From: Elizabethkingia occulta
Lineage (GTDB): Bacteria; Bacteroidota; Bacteroidia; Flavobacteriales; Weeksellaceae
Direction of reading: 5' to 3'
Length of the DNA: 64,000 nt
NCBI RefSeq assembly: GCF_002023715.1
Contig: NZ_MAHX01000013.1
Coordinates: 248,001-312,000 of the forward strand
A model generated the notes under the pieces. The model saw only the letters and a program-made list of their open reading frames with translations, had not been told where the DNA came from and did not search any database. How positions within the stretch are numbered: the stretch's first letter is position 1; every line of letters begins with the position of its first letter. The position numbers were made by a program, and so were the translations under genes. Positions 51,983 to 62,800 of the stretch are shown here, piece after piece.

Positions 51983-52003
51983 ATTTTACTGATTATTAGT
52001 AAT
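51983..52003. repeat. att-like direct repeat, right copy
   Basis: Second copy of the direct repeat at 51135-51155, 848 bases away, in the same orientation. It again leads into TTTGTACTATTTTT and a shared GAGTATCAT-like stretch. The two copies enclose the terminator and the 90-aa gene. The rest of the non-coding stretch 51860-52162 shows nothing recognisable apart from a weak ATTGGCT/AGCCAAT inverted pair. Confidence 0.7.
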
Positions 52004-52162
52004 AAATATTTTAAATATTTGTACTATTTTTTTTTAAAACTGGTTGAGTATCATGATTTGTTTTGTTGAAATAAAAGATTTGTGACAGAAATTATTGGCT
52101 GAGGATCTAATTTTTTATTATAAGCCAATTCATGCTTCATAGAGATTATTTTTTCAAAATGA

Positions 52163-52852
52163 TTAAAATCCTATGGTAATAATTGAATAATTATCTTGTG
52201 CCTCTTTAAGAAATTGACTTTTTAATTCTTGTAATCCATTTCTTTTCTTAATATATTCAAGGATCTGTTCAACGGAAACCGTATTATGAACTCCATCCGA
52301 ACAAATAATAAATGAGTCATCTTCTGAAAATTGAATAGATTGATATCCGATACTGGATTCAGAAGCTTTTCCAGATATAGATCTGGTTACGATGTGCTTA
52401 TATCTCTCTAAAGATTTCTCTTCTTTTATACTTTCGGATTCTAAAAGGCTATTTACCAATGTATGGCTTTTGGTCTGAAACAAAACATTCTCTTTATTTA
52501 TTTGGTAAATCATCACGTCGCCAACCCAAAAAACATGAACAGTATTTTCCTCTACAATGATTCCACCTATTGTAGCGCCCGATTTGATGTTATTTTTATT
52601 ATTGAATTGTTTGATAGCCAAATTGGCTTTCTGAACAGCTTTTTGAATATTTTGTTCGTTGATATTCTCAACAAAATTAAGGAAGGTGAAAATGTTTTCA
52701 GTAACAATTCTTGCCGCTTCATCTCCTTTTTTATAACCTCCCATACCGTCAGCAATCAGAAAAAAAGAAGTACCAGATTCTAATCTATCCATGTAGATGA
52801 AATCTTGATTGCTTTCTCTTTTCCCTGTTCCTGTTAACTGTTTTACTTCCAT
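52163..52852 (-). CDS. PP2C-type protein phosphatase, 229 aa
   Basis: A single-domain PP2C phosphatase. Metal-binding and catalytic motifs are present: KRESNQDFIYMD (N-terminal), LIADGMGGYKKGDEAA (D-G-M-G-G), SGATIGGIIV, GDVMIYQI, IICSDGVHN and the final DNYSIITIGF. Length (229 aa) is typical of bacterial signalling phosphatases. Its ATG overlaps the stop codon of the HerA-like gene by one base (TAATG), so it is co-translated. It would reverse phosphorylation by the kinase encoded at 59812-63951. No PglZ-type phosphatase is present in the window. Confidence 0.9.
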   Translation of the reverse strand: MEVKQLTGTGKRESNQDFIYMDRLESGTSFFLIADGMGGYKKGDEAARIVTENIFTFLNFVENINEQNIQKAVQKANLAIKQFNNKNNIKSGATIGGIIVEENTVHVFWVGDVMIYQINKENVLFQTKSHTLVNSLLESESIKEEKSLERYKHIVTRSISGKASESSIGYQSIQFSEDDSFIICSDGVHNTVSVEQILEYIKKRNGLQELKSQFLKEAQDNYSIITIGF

Positions 52853-55800
52853 TAGTTTCCTGTTGCTTTTTTTGTTGCTCCTCCGTGATTCGTAACTCTT
52901 GGTCTTGTACTTATTTTTACTGGTTTTGTTGTTATACTTTGTTCTGATGCTTTAGAAGCCCAAAGAAAACCTTCTCCTGGTTTTAAAATACTCATATCTG
53001 CAGCAGTCAAGCTATTTAACTGGGTCAAGGATTTTTGAATATGCTTTAACCATTGAGGTGAATTAAATTTATGAAGTAACACCATACTACTCAATTCGAT
53101 AATTTCGTTGGGTAAACTTGGCGGATCCTGACTTGCAATCATGATGCTTACTCCTTTATGTCTCATTTCTCGAATTGCAGTAACTATATTATTTGTCAAA
53201 TCTTTATTGTCCATGTATTTATGAGCTTCATCAAAAACTATAAACTTATTAAAGTGCTTACCATTAAAGGTTTTGACTCCTGAAAAGATATTAAGCATAA
53301 TCACAAATAATCCTAGAGCTTCATCCTTAACAATAAACTCATCGCGTAAATCTACAATGACCAATCGCCCTGGTTTTAATACTTCTTTTAAGAAAAACAT
53401 ATCGTCAATATATTCTTGAGCAAAACTAAGTTTCTGCCTGGCTAAAGATTTTTGTGTATTGGAAAGTAATTCTGATACTTCCACGCTTTCCCTTAATCCA
53501 TCCAACGTTATGTTTCTTCGCTGTTCTTTCATCATAAATTTCAACTGTTTGATATACGATGAGTCGTTTCCAACTGCGCCTAATAAAAACATCCAATCTT
53601 GAACATTAAGTTCTTTAGAATTAAAAGCTATTGACTCAACTTGTATAGATGGAAATTCCTCTCTACGCTCTTCAACCTTATCAGAAGGAGTTAATATTAT
53701 AACATCTTCAATAGCATCTGGTTCAGCACCATATAATTCCTTTAGCTTTTCTAATTCTGTAAGATTCGTATTAGCATTAATCATCGAAGTGAATTCCGGT
53801 TCATAATCCATACTTTCACTATAATGGAATATAACGCCTGCTAAAGGAGCGGGAAGTTTATTGATATTTGAGAATTGTTTCAATACCATTTCGCTAATTG
53901 TACCGATAGTATAACTTTTTCCACCACCTTGTACACCGAATAAACTTATAGTATTGGTTTCAGACAAATCAATTGCGATTTTTTTATTGTGTATTGACGT
54001 ACCGATAATGCCAAATTGGTCAGAAATACTATTCTTCCCTACAATAATATCAAATTCTGGAATGGTATGAGTTTCTGTATTATTTTCAGGTACAGATTGA
54101 TGATTATTATATTCCTCTTCTTTGGATTCTTCTACTTCAGTATTTTTAAGTTGTTCGCTAACATACACTCCAACTAAACTTGTCGTTTCCTTTTCAGGTA
54201 AATCTTGAATTTCACTCGTCAAATCTTCTTCTTCTTCCTCATTATTAGATGGTTTAAGCTTTGACTTAAACTTTTGTATAAATGGTTTTAATTTGTTATT
54301 CGATTCAAAAGCAGAAACCAATTCTTTATTAAGCTCTGTATCTTCCAATCTTTTGGTATTCAGATCAGAATCTGGATCTAAGATATCGCAGATTAATTTA
54401 TGTCCAAAAGTAAAAATGGTCGTCTTATCATCAAAGTTTTGCTTCTGATGCTTTTTTTCAAAAGAAAAGTCAAAAATAAATCCTAATCGTATAAATTTAA
54501 ACTCAAACCCATTATTGAGAGTTTGAATAAAATCTATATAGCTATTATAAGCATTTTCAGATAAGTAATTATATCTGTACGCTCGTTCGATATAGAAACT
54601 GAATAATGATTTTAATTCCTTGTTTTTGATTTCTCGATCTAAACGATCGTTGCTTTTATAGTCGTTAGGATCAAAATGATGTTTGATGGCAGCAATCGTA
54701 TTATCAATTTGCTCAATCATTCTCGTCTTTAATTCATCTCGTTCTGCTGTTCCTAAAGAACTTCTACATTTTATTTCTAAAACAGCTATTTTTATTTCTC
54801 TTTTTTCCTTGTTTATCGTAACAAACAAATTGTCTGCACGACTTTTAGAGTTTGTATTTAGGTTCTCGAAAAGATTTTGATGCAAATCTATCGGAATAAG
54901 AAATGCATTCTCCAACAACCCTTTTTTCTCCAAAACTCTTTTAGAAAAAGCGGTACCTATAGCTTCAAAAGCTTTGTTTTTTGAAGAGTTTAGTTGTAAT
55001 ACCAAAGAACTACTGATTGCTCTTAAATCTTCAAGAATAGTTTGGATTTTACTTCGGTTTTCAGCACTTTCGATATTTAATCCAAAAGATTCAAAATGAG
55101 GACTTAATAATCCTATTATCTCACTTGAAGGCTTAGTGGTAAGATAAGAAGAAATACCCGATACTTCTTCGCCAGGAACATAGTCTAATAGAAATGGAAT
55201 TTTTCCATTTTCAGAAGGCTGATCAAAAACTTGGGGACCTAAGTTTTTATCAAATGTAATTACCCAATCCGAATATTCGTGTAAATGTGCTAATAACACT
55301 TGATCTCTGTTCGTCAAACTTAGCTGCGTAGCCGGAACAGCCTCTGTAGCATGGAAAGCTAAAGAACCTGAAGTAAAAACCTGATACGAATTGTAAAGTT
55401 TACTAATCAGATTTTCTTTTGTATTTTCAATTTTAACATAATTATTCCAAGTTATTTTTTCAGGCTCCTGAATGATTTCAACATCAGTTGCTGGGTCAAT
55501 AATTAAGCTGTTCAAATAAGTAGATTTATAGAATCTGTGCGGTTTATATAAAGTGATTTTTGCTGCAAATGGATTGACCAAAAAACTAATGTGAGCATTG
55601 TAAATCTCTGAATTTTGCACAAAATCATTGATATTGTTAATAGAAAACCTCAATTTAGGAAATAATCTATTTTTAGAAGGTTGAGAAAACACTTCTGCTT
55701 CTTCACTAATATTTGTTTCAGGATTAAGTAAAGCTTTTAAAGCCAACCCGTGTTCAATCAATAATTCTTGCCCTACGAAAATTCGAATTTCAAATTTGGT

Positions 55801-58242
55801 ATTGCAGTATTCAGGATGCTTACTTACATCTACAAATGCTTCTGAAAACACCTCAGCATCACCAACATTAAATAAATTTATGATCAGTGTATCTGTATAT
55901 GGATGTTGTATTAAAAAATTCTTTAGATGTTTAATTATTAATGTTTTACTAACATCATTATGAACGATATTTCCAGAATCAATATTAAATAAATGTTTAA
56001 AATAGTGTTTTAATTGATGTGAGATAGGAACAAGCGAATCATTTGGATTGGGCGTAAATACATTAATATAAATTCCCCAGCCGAAACTTAATTCTCCAAG
56101 ATATTCATAGTTTATTAATTGACTGGGATCAACTAATACCAATGGATTGTTGCTTGGAATCAATTCTCCTAAAAATAGGTTTTCCAAAGATTGCCATTCC
56201 CTGATATGGTCATTATATTGAAGTGTTTTATTAAACCATTCTTCAAATTGGTCAATAAGATTCATAAACCAAGTCAACCGAAGTGGGTGAAGTGGCGATA
56301 ATAAAACCGCAGAAACAGAGCCTTCAGTTGGTAATTTTGTTTTAATTTTTACCGTATCTAAAAACTGCACTTCTGCGTAAAGAAGTTTGACATTTTCCTT
56401 GTCTTCTTCCGAAACTTCGGATTTTTCAATCTTTTTGTTAAGATTTACTAACCAATTATTGTAATGTTCTAAATAGGTTTTAATATCCTCTTTCAAATCG
56501 TAAAGATTTGTAGTTTCAAACACGCCATTTTCAGAACTATTTGAGTTTTTGATTTTCTCAAAAACAACTTTACGTGATTCTAATAATTTTTTGGGAGCTA
56601 TATCTGTTAAACTACTAATCCTGTATTCAATATTTTGTAATCCCAGCGTAGTGTTGTTATTACTAATGTTTACATTCGTAAAACCAAAGTGATGACTATT
56701 ATTCAAAATCTCATTTTCTATCAACCTTAGCTTTGATGACAACATAATTTGATAATTATGCTTGTTTGAATAATTGATATGAAAAACAGATGATAATTTA
56801 AGTTTATCATCATTTAGCCAGGTGTTAGATCGGTCGCTTGGAGTAGGACTATTTATAACTGTGTCTTGTCTTAAACCATCAATATTATATTTGAAAAATG
56901 CTTGAAGAACATTGTTCAACTTGTCTTTACGTATTGTTTCTTCTTTTTCGGTATTAATGTCAACTGCATAATCAAAATCCTCTGAATCGCATTTCAATTT
57001 ATAATGAAGATCTCTTTTACTTTCAGGAGAAAATTCATTTTCTTCCCACTCTCGTTGTATCGAATCTTCATAAAAATCATCGTTTACGTTTAAAACATTC
57101 CCCAATTCATCTTCCGCTAATACTTTAAAAAAGTACGAACCTTCTTCAATATTATTCGCATTGAGTTCTATTTTAGCTTCTCGATAGACTTGTTTAGCAT
57201 TTGTATTTTTTAATTTTCTAAGCGTGATTATTTCTTGACCTGAAAAACCATCCACAGCCATTAAAACAACCCTGAAGTATTTCAACTCTTGAATGTCTTT
57301 TGGTTCAGGTGTAGTTTTAAAACGAATGGTAACTTTGGGGCTAGAAGTCCCATCAGATAAAAGAACTTTTTTACCTTCCTCAATAGTAAAATCTGTTGAT
57401 CGAATTTCAACAATTTCCAATTTTACTTCTTTAAAATTCAGACTTGGAATTTCCCATTTATCAAACCATAATTCAGGGTATTGCTCTCCAATTATCGCTA
57501 CAAGTCCATCTAATGAAGTAATATTCTCTTCATCTCTGAATAGTTGGATAAAATCCTTTTGAAGTGAATCTTTTTTTATTTGAAGCTCATTCACTCGGTC
57601 ATAAACAGGTCTATTAAAAGATGCCAATATATTACAACTTGTAATGTTTAGATTAAGTCTTGAACGAATCAGATTCTCATCTTCAATCAACTTAAGGTCT
57701 GGCAACAGGTTTAAATAAAACAGATTTCGCCCAATACTTTCTTTTGTAAATGATTCTTCTTCCAATGCTAAAAGATAGCTCAATAAACTTGTTCGATTAG
57801 GATTACCAATATAGTTAATCACCGTACGAACAAATGCCGACAGATCCTCTGGAAGTTCATTCTGAAGTTTGGTAACTAAAATAGGCTCTATGTGTTCCAA
57901 AGAAATTTCTTTAAACGTAGCATTGCCATAAGAATCTTCTGCAGCGGTTCTGCTATTTGAAGGAACAAGAATAAGCAACGGTCTTTTCTGCTGATTTCGC
58001 AATTCGATTAGCTTTGTTGCAGAAATATAATAAATACCTTGTTGTGTTTCATCAACAATATAAGTATCTAAGTTCTTGAAATGTGTTGTAATAACTTCCC
58101 AAAGCGAAAATAATTGCTCATTTCCCAGACCTGTAATTTTCATACAATGTCCCGGTTTAGCATTCTCGAGCTCATTTCTGTATAGTTCTACAATTAGTTC
58201 GATGATGTATTGATAGTAACGTGTTAAAATATTGACGTCCAT
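52852..58242 (-). CDS. HerA-type ATPase with embedded nuclease motif (DptH-like)
   Basis: A 1796-aa protein. The C-terminal ~400 residues are a HerA/FtsK-like ATPase: Walker A GVQGGGKSYTIGTIS at ~1439, Walker B KFIVFDEAHKYM at ~1668, and GVSIMIASQDPPSLPNEIIE with a terminal arginine-rich tail. Around residue 1130-1170 lies RADNLFVTINKEKREIKIAV, then LEIKCR: a D...E-x-K nuclease signature. The N-terminal ~1100 residues are of unknown structure with repeated β-rich stretches. Length and order are like DptH of phosphorothioate-dependent restriction. Start lies 10 bases after the upstream gene. Family link is inference from architecture. Confidence 0.78.
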   Translation of the reverse strand: MDVNILTRYYQYIIELIVELYRNELENAKPGHCMKITGLGNEQLFSLWEVITTHFKNLDTYIVDETQQGIYYISATKLIELRNQQKRPLLILVPSNSRTAAEDSYGNATFKEISLEHIEPILVTKLQNELPEDLSAFVRTVINYIGNPNRTSLLSYLLALEEESFTKESIGRNLFYLNLLPDLKLIEDENLIRSRLNLNITSCNILASFNRPVYDRVNELQIKKDSLQKDFIQLFRDEENITSLDGLVAIIGEQYPELWFDKWEIPSLNFKEVKLEIVEIRSTDFTIEEGKKVLLSDGTSSPKVTIRFKTTPEPKDIQELKYFRVVLMAVDGFSGQEIITLRKLKNTNAKQVYREAKIELNANNIEEGSYFFKVLAEDELGNVLNVNDDFYEDSIQREWEENEFSPESKRDLHYKLKCDSEDFDYAVDINTEKEETIRKDKLNNVLQAFFKYNIDGLRQDTVINSPTPSDRSNTWLNDDKLKLSSVFHINYSNKHNYQIMLSSKLRLIENEILNNSHHFGFTNVNISNNNTTLGLQNIEYRISSLTDIAPKKLLESRKVVFEKIKNSNSSENGVFETTNLYDLKEDIKTYLEHYNNWLVNLNKKIEKSEVSEEDKENVKLLYAEVQFLDTVKIKTKLPTEGSVSAVLLSPLHPLRLTWFMNLIDQFEEWFNKTLQYNDHIREWQSLENLFLGELIPSNNPLVLVDPSQLINYEYLGELSFGWGIYINVFTPNPNDSLVPISHQLKHYFKHLFNIDSGNIVHNDVSKTLIIKHLKNFLIQHPYTDTLIINLFNVGDAEVFSEAFVDVSKHPEYCNTKFEIRIFVGQELLIEHGLALKALLNPETNISEEAEVFSQPSKNRLFPKLRFSINNINDFVQNSEIYNAHISFLVNPFAAKITLYKPHRFYKSTYLNSLIIDPATDVEIIQEPEKITWNNYVKIENTKENLISKLYNSYQVFTSGSLAFHATEAVPATQLSLTNRDQVLLAHLHEYSDWVITFDKNLGPQVFDQPSENGKIPFLLDYVPGEEVSGISSYLTTKPSSEIIGLLSPHFESFGLNIESAENRSKIQTILEDLRAISSSLVLQLNSSKNKAFEAIGTAFSKRVLEKKGLLENAFLIPIDLHQNLFENLNTNSKSRADNLFVTINKEKREIKIAVLEIKCRSSLGTAERDELKTRMIEQIDNTIAAIKHHFDPNDYKSNDRLDREIKNKELKSLFSFYIERAYRYNYLSENAYNSYIDFIQTLNNGFEFKFIRLGFIFDFSFEKKHQKQNFDDKTTIFTFGHKLICDILDPDSDLNTKRLEDTELNKELVSAFESNNKLKPFIQKFKSKLKPSNNEEEEEDLTSEIQDLPEKETTSLVGVYVSEQLKNTEVEESKEEEYNNHQSVPENNTETHTIPEFDIIVGKNSISDQFGIIGTSIHNKKIAIDLSETNTISLFGVQGGGKSYTIGTISEMVLKQFSNINKLPAPLAGVIFHYSESMDYEPEFTSMINANTNLTELEKLKELYGAEPDAIEDVIILTPSDKVEERREEFPSIQVESIAFNSKELNVQDWMFLLGAVGNDSSYIKQLKFMMKEQRRNITLDGLRESVEVSELLSNTQKSLARQKLSFAQEYIDDMFFLKEVLKPGRLVIVDLRDEFIVKDEALGLFVIMLNIFSGVKTFNGKHFNKFIVFDEAHKYMDNKDLTNNIVTAIREMRHKGVSIMIASQDPPSLPNEIIELSSMVLLHKFNSPQWLKHIQKSLTQLNSLTAADMSILKPGEGFLWASKASEQSITTKPVKISTRPRVTNHGGATKKATGN

Positions 58243-58252
58243 TATTTTTTAA

Positions 58253-59809
58253 TTATGATAGTTCGTAACGTGGTCTTATTTTCTGCAAGATATATGCATC
58301 ACTTAAATCATTATAAAAGCCTATCTGTCTCAATTTTATCTTAAAAGCTTCTACATTTTCTTTAAAGGCTAAGTGAGTATGAAGATCCGTGTTTTGAAAA
58401 CGTTTTTCCTCCAATCCATTTATAATTAACCCGTAACGGTCTTTCAGATTACGCATCAATTCTTCAATAGACAAGCTTTGAGTAATAAACTTATCGCCTT
58501 CCAAATGCAAAACCTGTATTTGAACCAAAGCTTCTAATAATCTGGTGCCAAGCATATATCTTCTAGGATGTTTTTTACTTCTTCCTTGAGCTAAAAATCC
58601 TCTTTCGCTATTTTTTTGTGACAAACTGTCTAATAATTCTATGTGATCCTTATGTAATCGTTTTCCTCTCACTTTTAAAAGTAACTCAACATATCTGTCA
58701 AAGTAGGTTGTTTCATATTTTACCATTTCGGTGAGTAAGTCTTTATCATCTTCGTCCTGCTCATTATAGACGACATCCCAATACGCCTCAAACTTCGTTT
58801 CGTATTGATTCAACTCATTTTTAAGAACTTCCAATGCTCTTCCTATGCTATCCGAATTGGATTCGTCTAACTTTAGTTTTTGGATAATACTATTAATTTT
58901 AAATGTAGCTTTGACGTATTTGTATAGTGAATTATATGTTTTTTCCGCTTCAGCTATAGCAATAGAAGAAACTTTACTTTCAAAATCGTCTGTAGTATCG
59001 ATCACAATACTCCAATCATCAACAACATCTTTTGTTCCCGCCTCAATCATTTTTGGCAATAAATAAATGACTTTATGTATATACAAAGCGAGGTGAAATG
59101 AAGTAATTGTTTTCAGATAATCAATCAAAACATTTCTTGGGATTTTGGATTTATACACCAACAATCTTCGAACATCATCGCAGAATAATTCTGCTTGTTC
59201 TATTAAAATAGGTTTTACTTTATTGAGCGTTGTGTTGCTTTCCATAAAGCCAGGATTCACATTTTTTATCAAATATAAAATTCCTAGACTATCTACATCC
59301 AATTCTTTTGATTGAAGTAATGTGTTGGTTGTTTTATCCCATCCATCAGCTAAAAAATTCCGGAGATTCTCTTTTACAATTGGGTTTTGTCCTAACATCA
59401 GGTAAACTTGATCTGCTGTAAAATAATCTCGTGTATTGGGAACATTTCTTACCCGATAACTTTCAAGATGGATAGGTCTTAACGAAGATATTTTTTCTTT
59501 TTCAGAATTTCCACGGTTTACCATATTGACAAGATTGGTACGCAGCCAAAGCTCTACCGCTTCGGGATTTTCTTTAAAACCATCCAATTCATTACCTTCT
59601 TCCAGTTTTTGGAAAATGTTTTTTAGTTTATCGAGTTCAATAAAAACACTGTCACCTCTTCTTGTTCGTTGTTTAGGACGAATGCCTTCATGCTTTAAAA
59701 GCATAAAAAGATTGACCAAGGTATTATCAATTCTAATCGTTTTGGCATCAGCCGTAAAAAGGAGCTCATTTCTAAATGTACTTTCCTGTTTGTTAAGTTT
59801 GATTGCCAT
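58253..59809 (-). CDS. DptG-like protein, 518 aa
   Basis: A 518-aa mostly helical protein with no enzymatic motif (FRNELLFTADAKTIRIDNTL, YFTADQVYLMLGQNPIVKEN, NERGFLAQGRSKKHPRRYML). It sits between the NERD-kinase-ATPase gene (2-base gap) and the HerA-like gene (10-base gap), the place of DptG in DptFGH clusters, and its length is similar. It probably bridges the two ATPases or recognises DNA. The name is based on position and size, not on a proven match. Confidence 0.6.
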   Translation of the reverse strand: MAIKLNKQESTFRNELLFTADAKTIRIDNTLVNLFMLLKHEGIRPKQRTRRGDSVFIELDKLKNIFQKLEEGNELDGFKENPEAVELWLRTNLVNMVNRGNSEKEKISSLRPIHLESYRVRNVPNTRDYFTADQVYLMLGQNPIVKENLRNFLADGWDKTTNTLLQSKELDVDSLGILYLIKNVNPGFMESNTTLNKVKPILIEQAELFCDDVRRLLVYKSKIPRNVLIDYLKTITSFHLALYIHKVIYLLPKMIEAGTKDVVDDWSIVIDTTDDFESKVSSIAIAEAEKTYNSLYKYVKATFKINSIIQKLKLDESNSDSIGRALEVLKNELNQYETKFEAYWDVVYNEQDEDDKDLLTEMVKYETTYFDRYVELLLKVRGKRLHKDHIELLDSLSQKNSERGFLAQGRSKKHPRRYMLGTRLLEALVQIQVLHLEGDKFITQSLSIEELMRNLKDRYGLIINGLEEKRFQNTDLHTHLAFKENVEAFKIKLRQIGFYNDLSDAYILQKIRPRYELS

Positions 59810-59811
59810 AG

Positions 59812-62800
59812 TTAATAGGTTAATTTTTTAATAGCAATTTTGTTATGATTCTTTTTGATAGAATAAAACATACGATTATCTGTTGTTACTACAATCTCAT
59901 CATAATTCAGATTCTCTAATAGGTTTTTAAACACAATCAATTCAATAAATTTACCTCGTAAATCATTTAACGACGGACTAAAGCCTTTTTTAATAAAGTA
60001 AAGCATTTCATACAAATCCAATGAAATAGCCAACTCGATATGTTTATTTATTTTATGCCTAAAAATTAAGCTATCCGGTTCGTATTCCAGATATTTAATC
60101 AAATGGTCTGTGCGATTTACTATCAATTCAAAATCTTCTAAGGGAAACATTTTAAATGATTTTCCTCGAACATCTTTTACATCGGTCGAAGCAAGAATTA
60201 GATTTTCTTTATCCAGCGAATCATTATCACACCCTTCGTTTAAAGAGACCGCTCTTGAAATTATCTGTTTTGTTGTTTCTTCGATTGTAGATTGGGACAA
60301 TATAGAAACGAAATCAAAAATAGATTTGTAAGGCAAGCGTAATAAATAAGAAGGCTTTAGACCTTTATTAGTCGGTTTTTCAGTAGTTTCTTCTGTAGAG
60401 ATGTCTTCCTTGAACCAACTTGTTTTTCCTTCAAAATAATGATGTCTAACAAACGCTTTATGGTTTTCTCTTATCGTTTGAATCAACTCTGGAGTCTGCT
60501 CATGTGCTGGAATAAAGGTTTTTTGTTCGTTAAAACTATCTAATAAATTAGATTCTCTTTCCGCAAATACAACATAGTCTTTTGGATTATGATTACTAAA
60601 AAACAACTCTCTGTCCAAATGTGGAATCGCAACTTCGCCAACATCTGTTTCTCTTAAAAGTTTTATTAGGCGATCCTTATTTCCACTGTCTTCCGAAATA
60701 GGATTGGTGATATTGAAATAATAATATTGCCAATATTTTTCAGGGTTTGTATCTTTTAACAATTCTGTCTGTGATATTTCTTCACAAGAAACATCATGAG
60801 TAAGCATAAAGGCAATAAAAGAACGTATATCACGCATTGTGATATGCAATTCACGTTTTAAACTAACGGTTCTGATTAACCATTCTAAACGATTAATAAC
60901 TGTTTCTCCAGAAGCCGAATCGTTTAAAGTATCAACATTGTACTTAATAAAACAGTTTTTTGCCAATTCACAACTTTCGCATTTTTCCCAAAGTGATTTT
61001 TGTGTCAATGCTTTTACCTGATTTTTAAATAAACTTCCTTCTCCCGAATCATCTGCAACCACAGAGCGAAGATTCAAATTAACAATCATTACGCCTTCCG
61101 GAAGTTGGGTATGCCCCTCTTCGTAAAAGTAATCTTCGATTAATTTTGCTAATTTATGATGCTTATTTGAAGTCTTTAGAAACTCAACCAACCGTCCTTC
61201 ATTTATCGCAATGATACGTCCTTCTGCTGCTTGAGTATATTGTTTAATATCTTCAAAAGGGTAGAAAAATTTTTCTAAAACGTCATTGTTTATCTTATTT
61301 TCTTCATCTTGAGAACCATCATAGTTACTTTCATAACTTACGCCGTTTATTTTAAATCTCGCTCCATTATGATGCGCAAAATGTTCGACATGTTTAACAG
61401 ATGTGTGTTGTTCAATCTTTTTGATAAATGCTGTTTTTCCATCACCTGCATTTCCGGTAATAATAAGCAGTTTGTACTGTCCATCTACAATAGCTGGAAT
61501 AAGACTTTTATCCAGCTTGGTAGGTGTGTACGTCTGTTCATCCAATTGATGCGCATTGCTGTTTACCCTTGTTCCAAAATTTCCATATTTTGATTGGCTA
61601 TACAATGAGTTTATATATTGAATAATACCAACATCGGTTGTTATAGTCGTCGTATCTTTTGATTTCGTTTCCGGTGCAATATCTTCTAAAATCTGATCTT
61701 CAATAGCAATTAATGCATCAAACATTTCCTGTGCATTTTGAAAGCGTTGAGAAGCATCGGTAGCAATAGCTTTCAATAAAAAGGAGGCAAACTTATCCGA
61801 TATTCGATGTTCAATTTCTTTAGGATTATTTGATTGTCTGCTACTCATCGGCATTTTAGATGGATGCCACGGATATTGTTTACAAACTAATTCATACAAA
61901 GTTACTCCGAGAGCAAAAGTATCAGCCGATAAATCCCAGTTTATCTTATAATTGTCAGCAATTATATCGGGAGCTAAATACGGATTTGTACCAACAAAAT
62001 CTTTATTGGTTTGGTTAGAGGATGCCACATTAAAATCAATCAGCACAAAACGTTCTCCTTTGTCCCAAATAATGTTTTGTGGTTTAATGTCTCGGTGCAA
62101 AACAGGTTTTTCTTTGGACTGCATTGCTATCAAAGCCGAAAGAATTTCCTTACCTACTTGAAATATCTTATGAATAGGCAATTTGGCATCTGTACGTGTG
62201 TAAATGCTTAAATTCTCCCCATCTAAGAATTCCATTACTGTAAAAAACTGCCCCGAAGCCGCTTCATCATTCCATTTGAATTGAACAATGTTGGGATGAT
62301 TTAAATTGATTAATGCATCGTATTCGTCTTTTACAGAACTAAAATTTACACTTTCATTGAATAATTTCAAAGCATAAAAAGTGTCTTGAATACGGTGTTT
62401 TACTTTGAATACTTTGGAATAACCGCCTTTGCCTAATGTTTTATGAATTGAATACGTTCCGATAGAATCGCCTTCTTTTAATTCTTCAAAAGTGGATGAT
62501 TTTACAACAGGTGCAAGTACAGGAGCTACTTCTGCAATAGATTTGCTCTCTATGGCATTGGCAATAAAATCTTGTAAGGTTTCTATACTTTCTATTCGCT
62601 TAAAATCATCTGTTAAAATGGTTTGTGAGCAGACCTCATCAATCCATTTAGGCAAATTGGAATTGATATGTGTTGGGAGTAAATCTGCTTTCAGTTTACC
62701 TCCCATTTTATCCAAATCATAAGGCGTTTTGAATGGTTCTTTGTCTGTAAATAACCAATAGATTAATACGCCTAATGAATAAATATCCGAAACTGCACTA

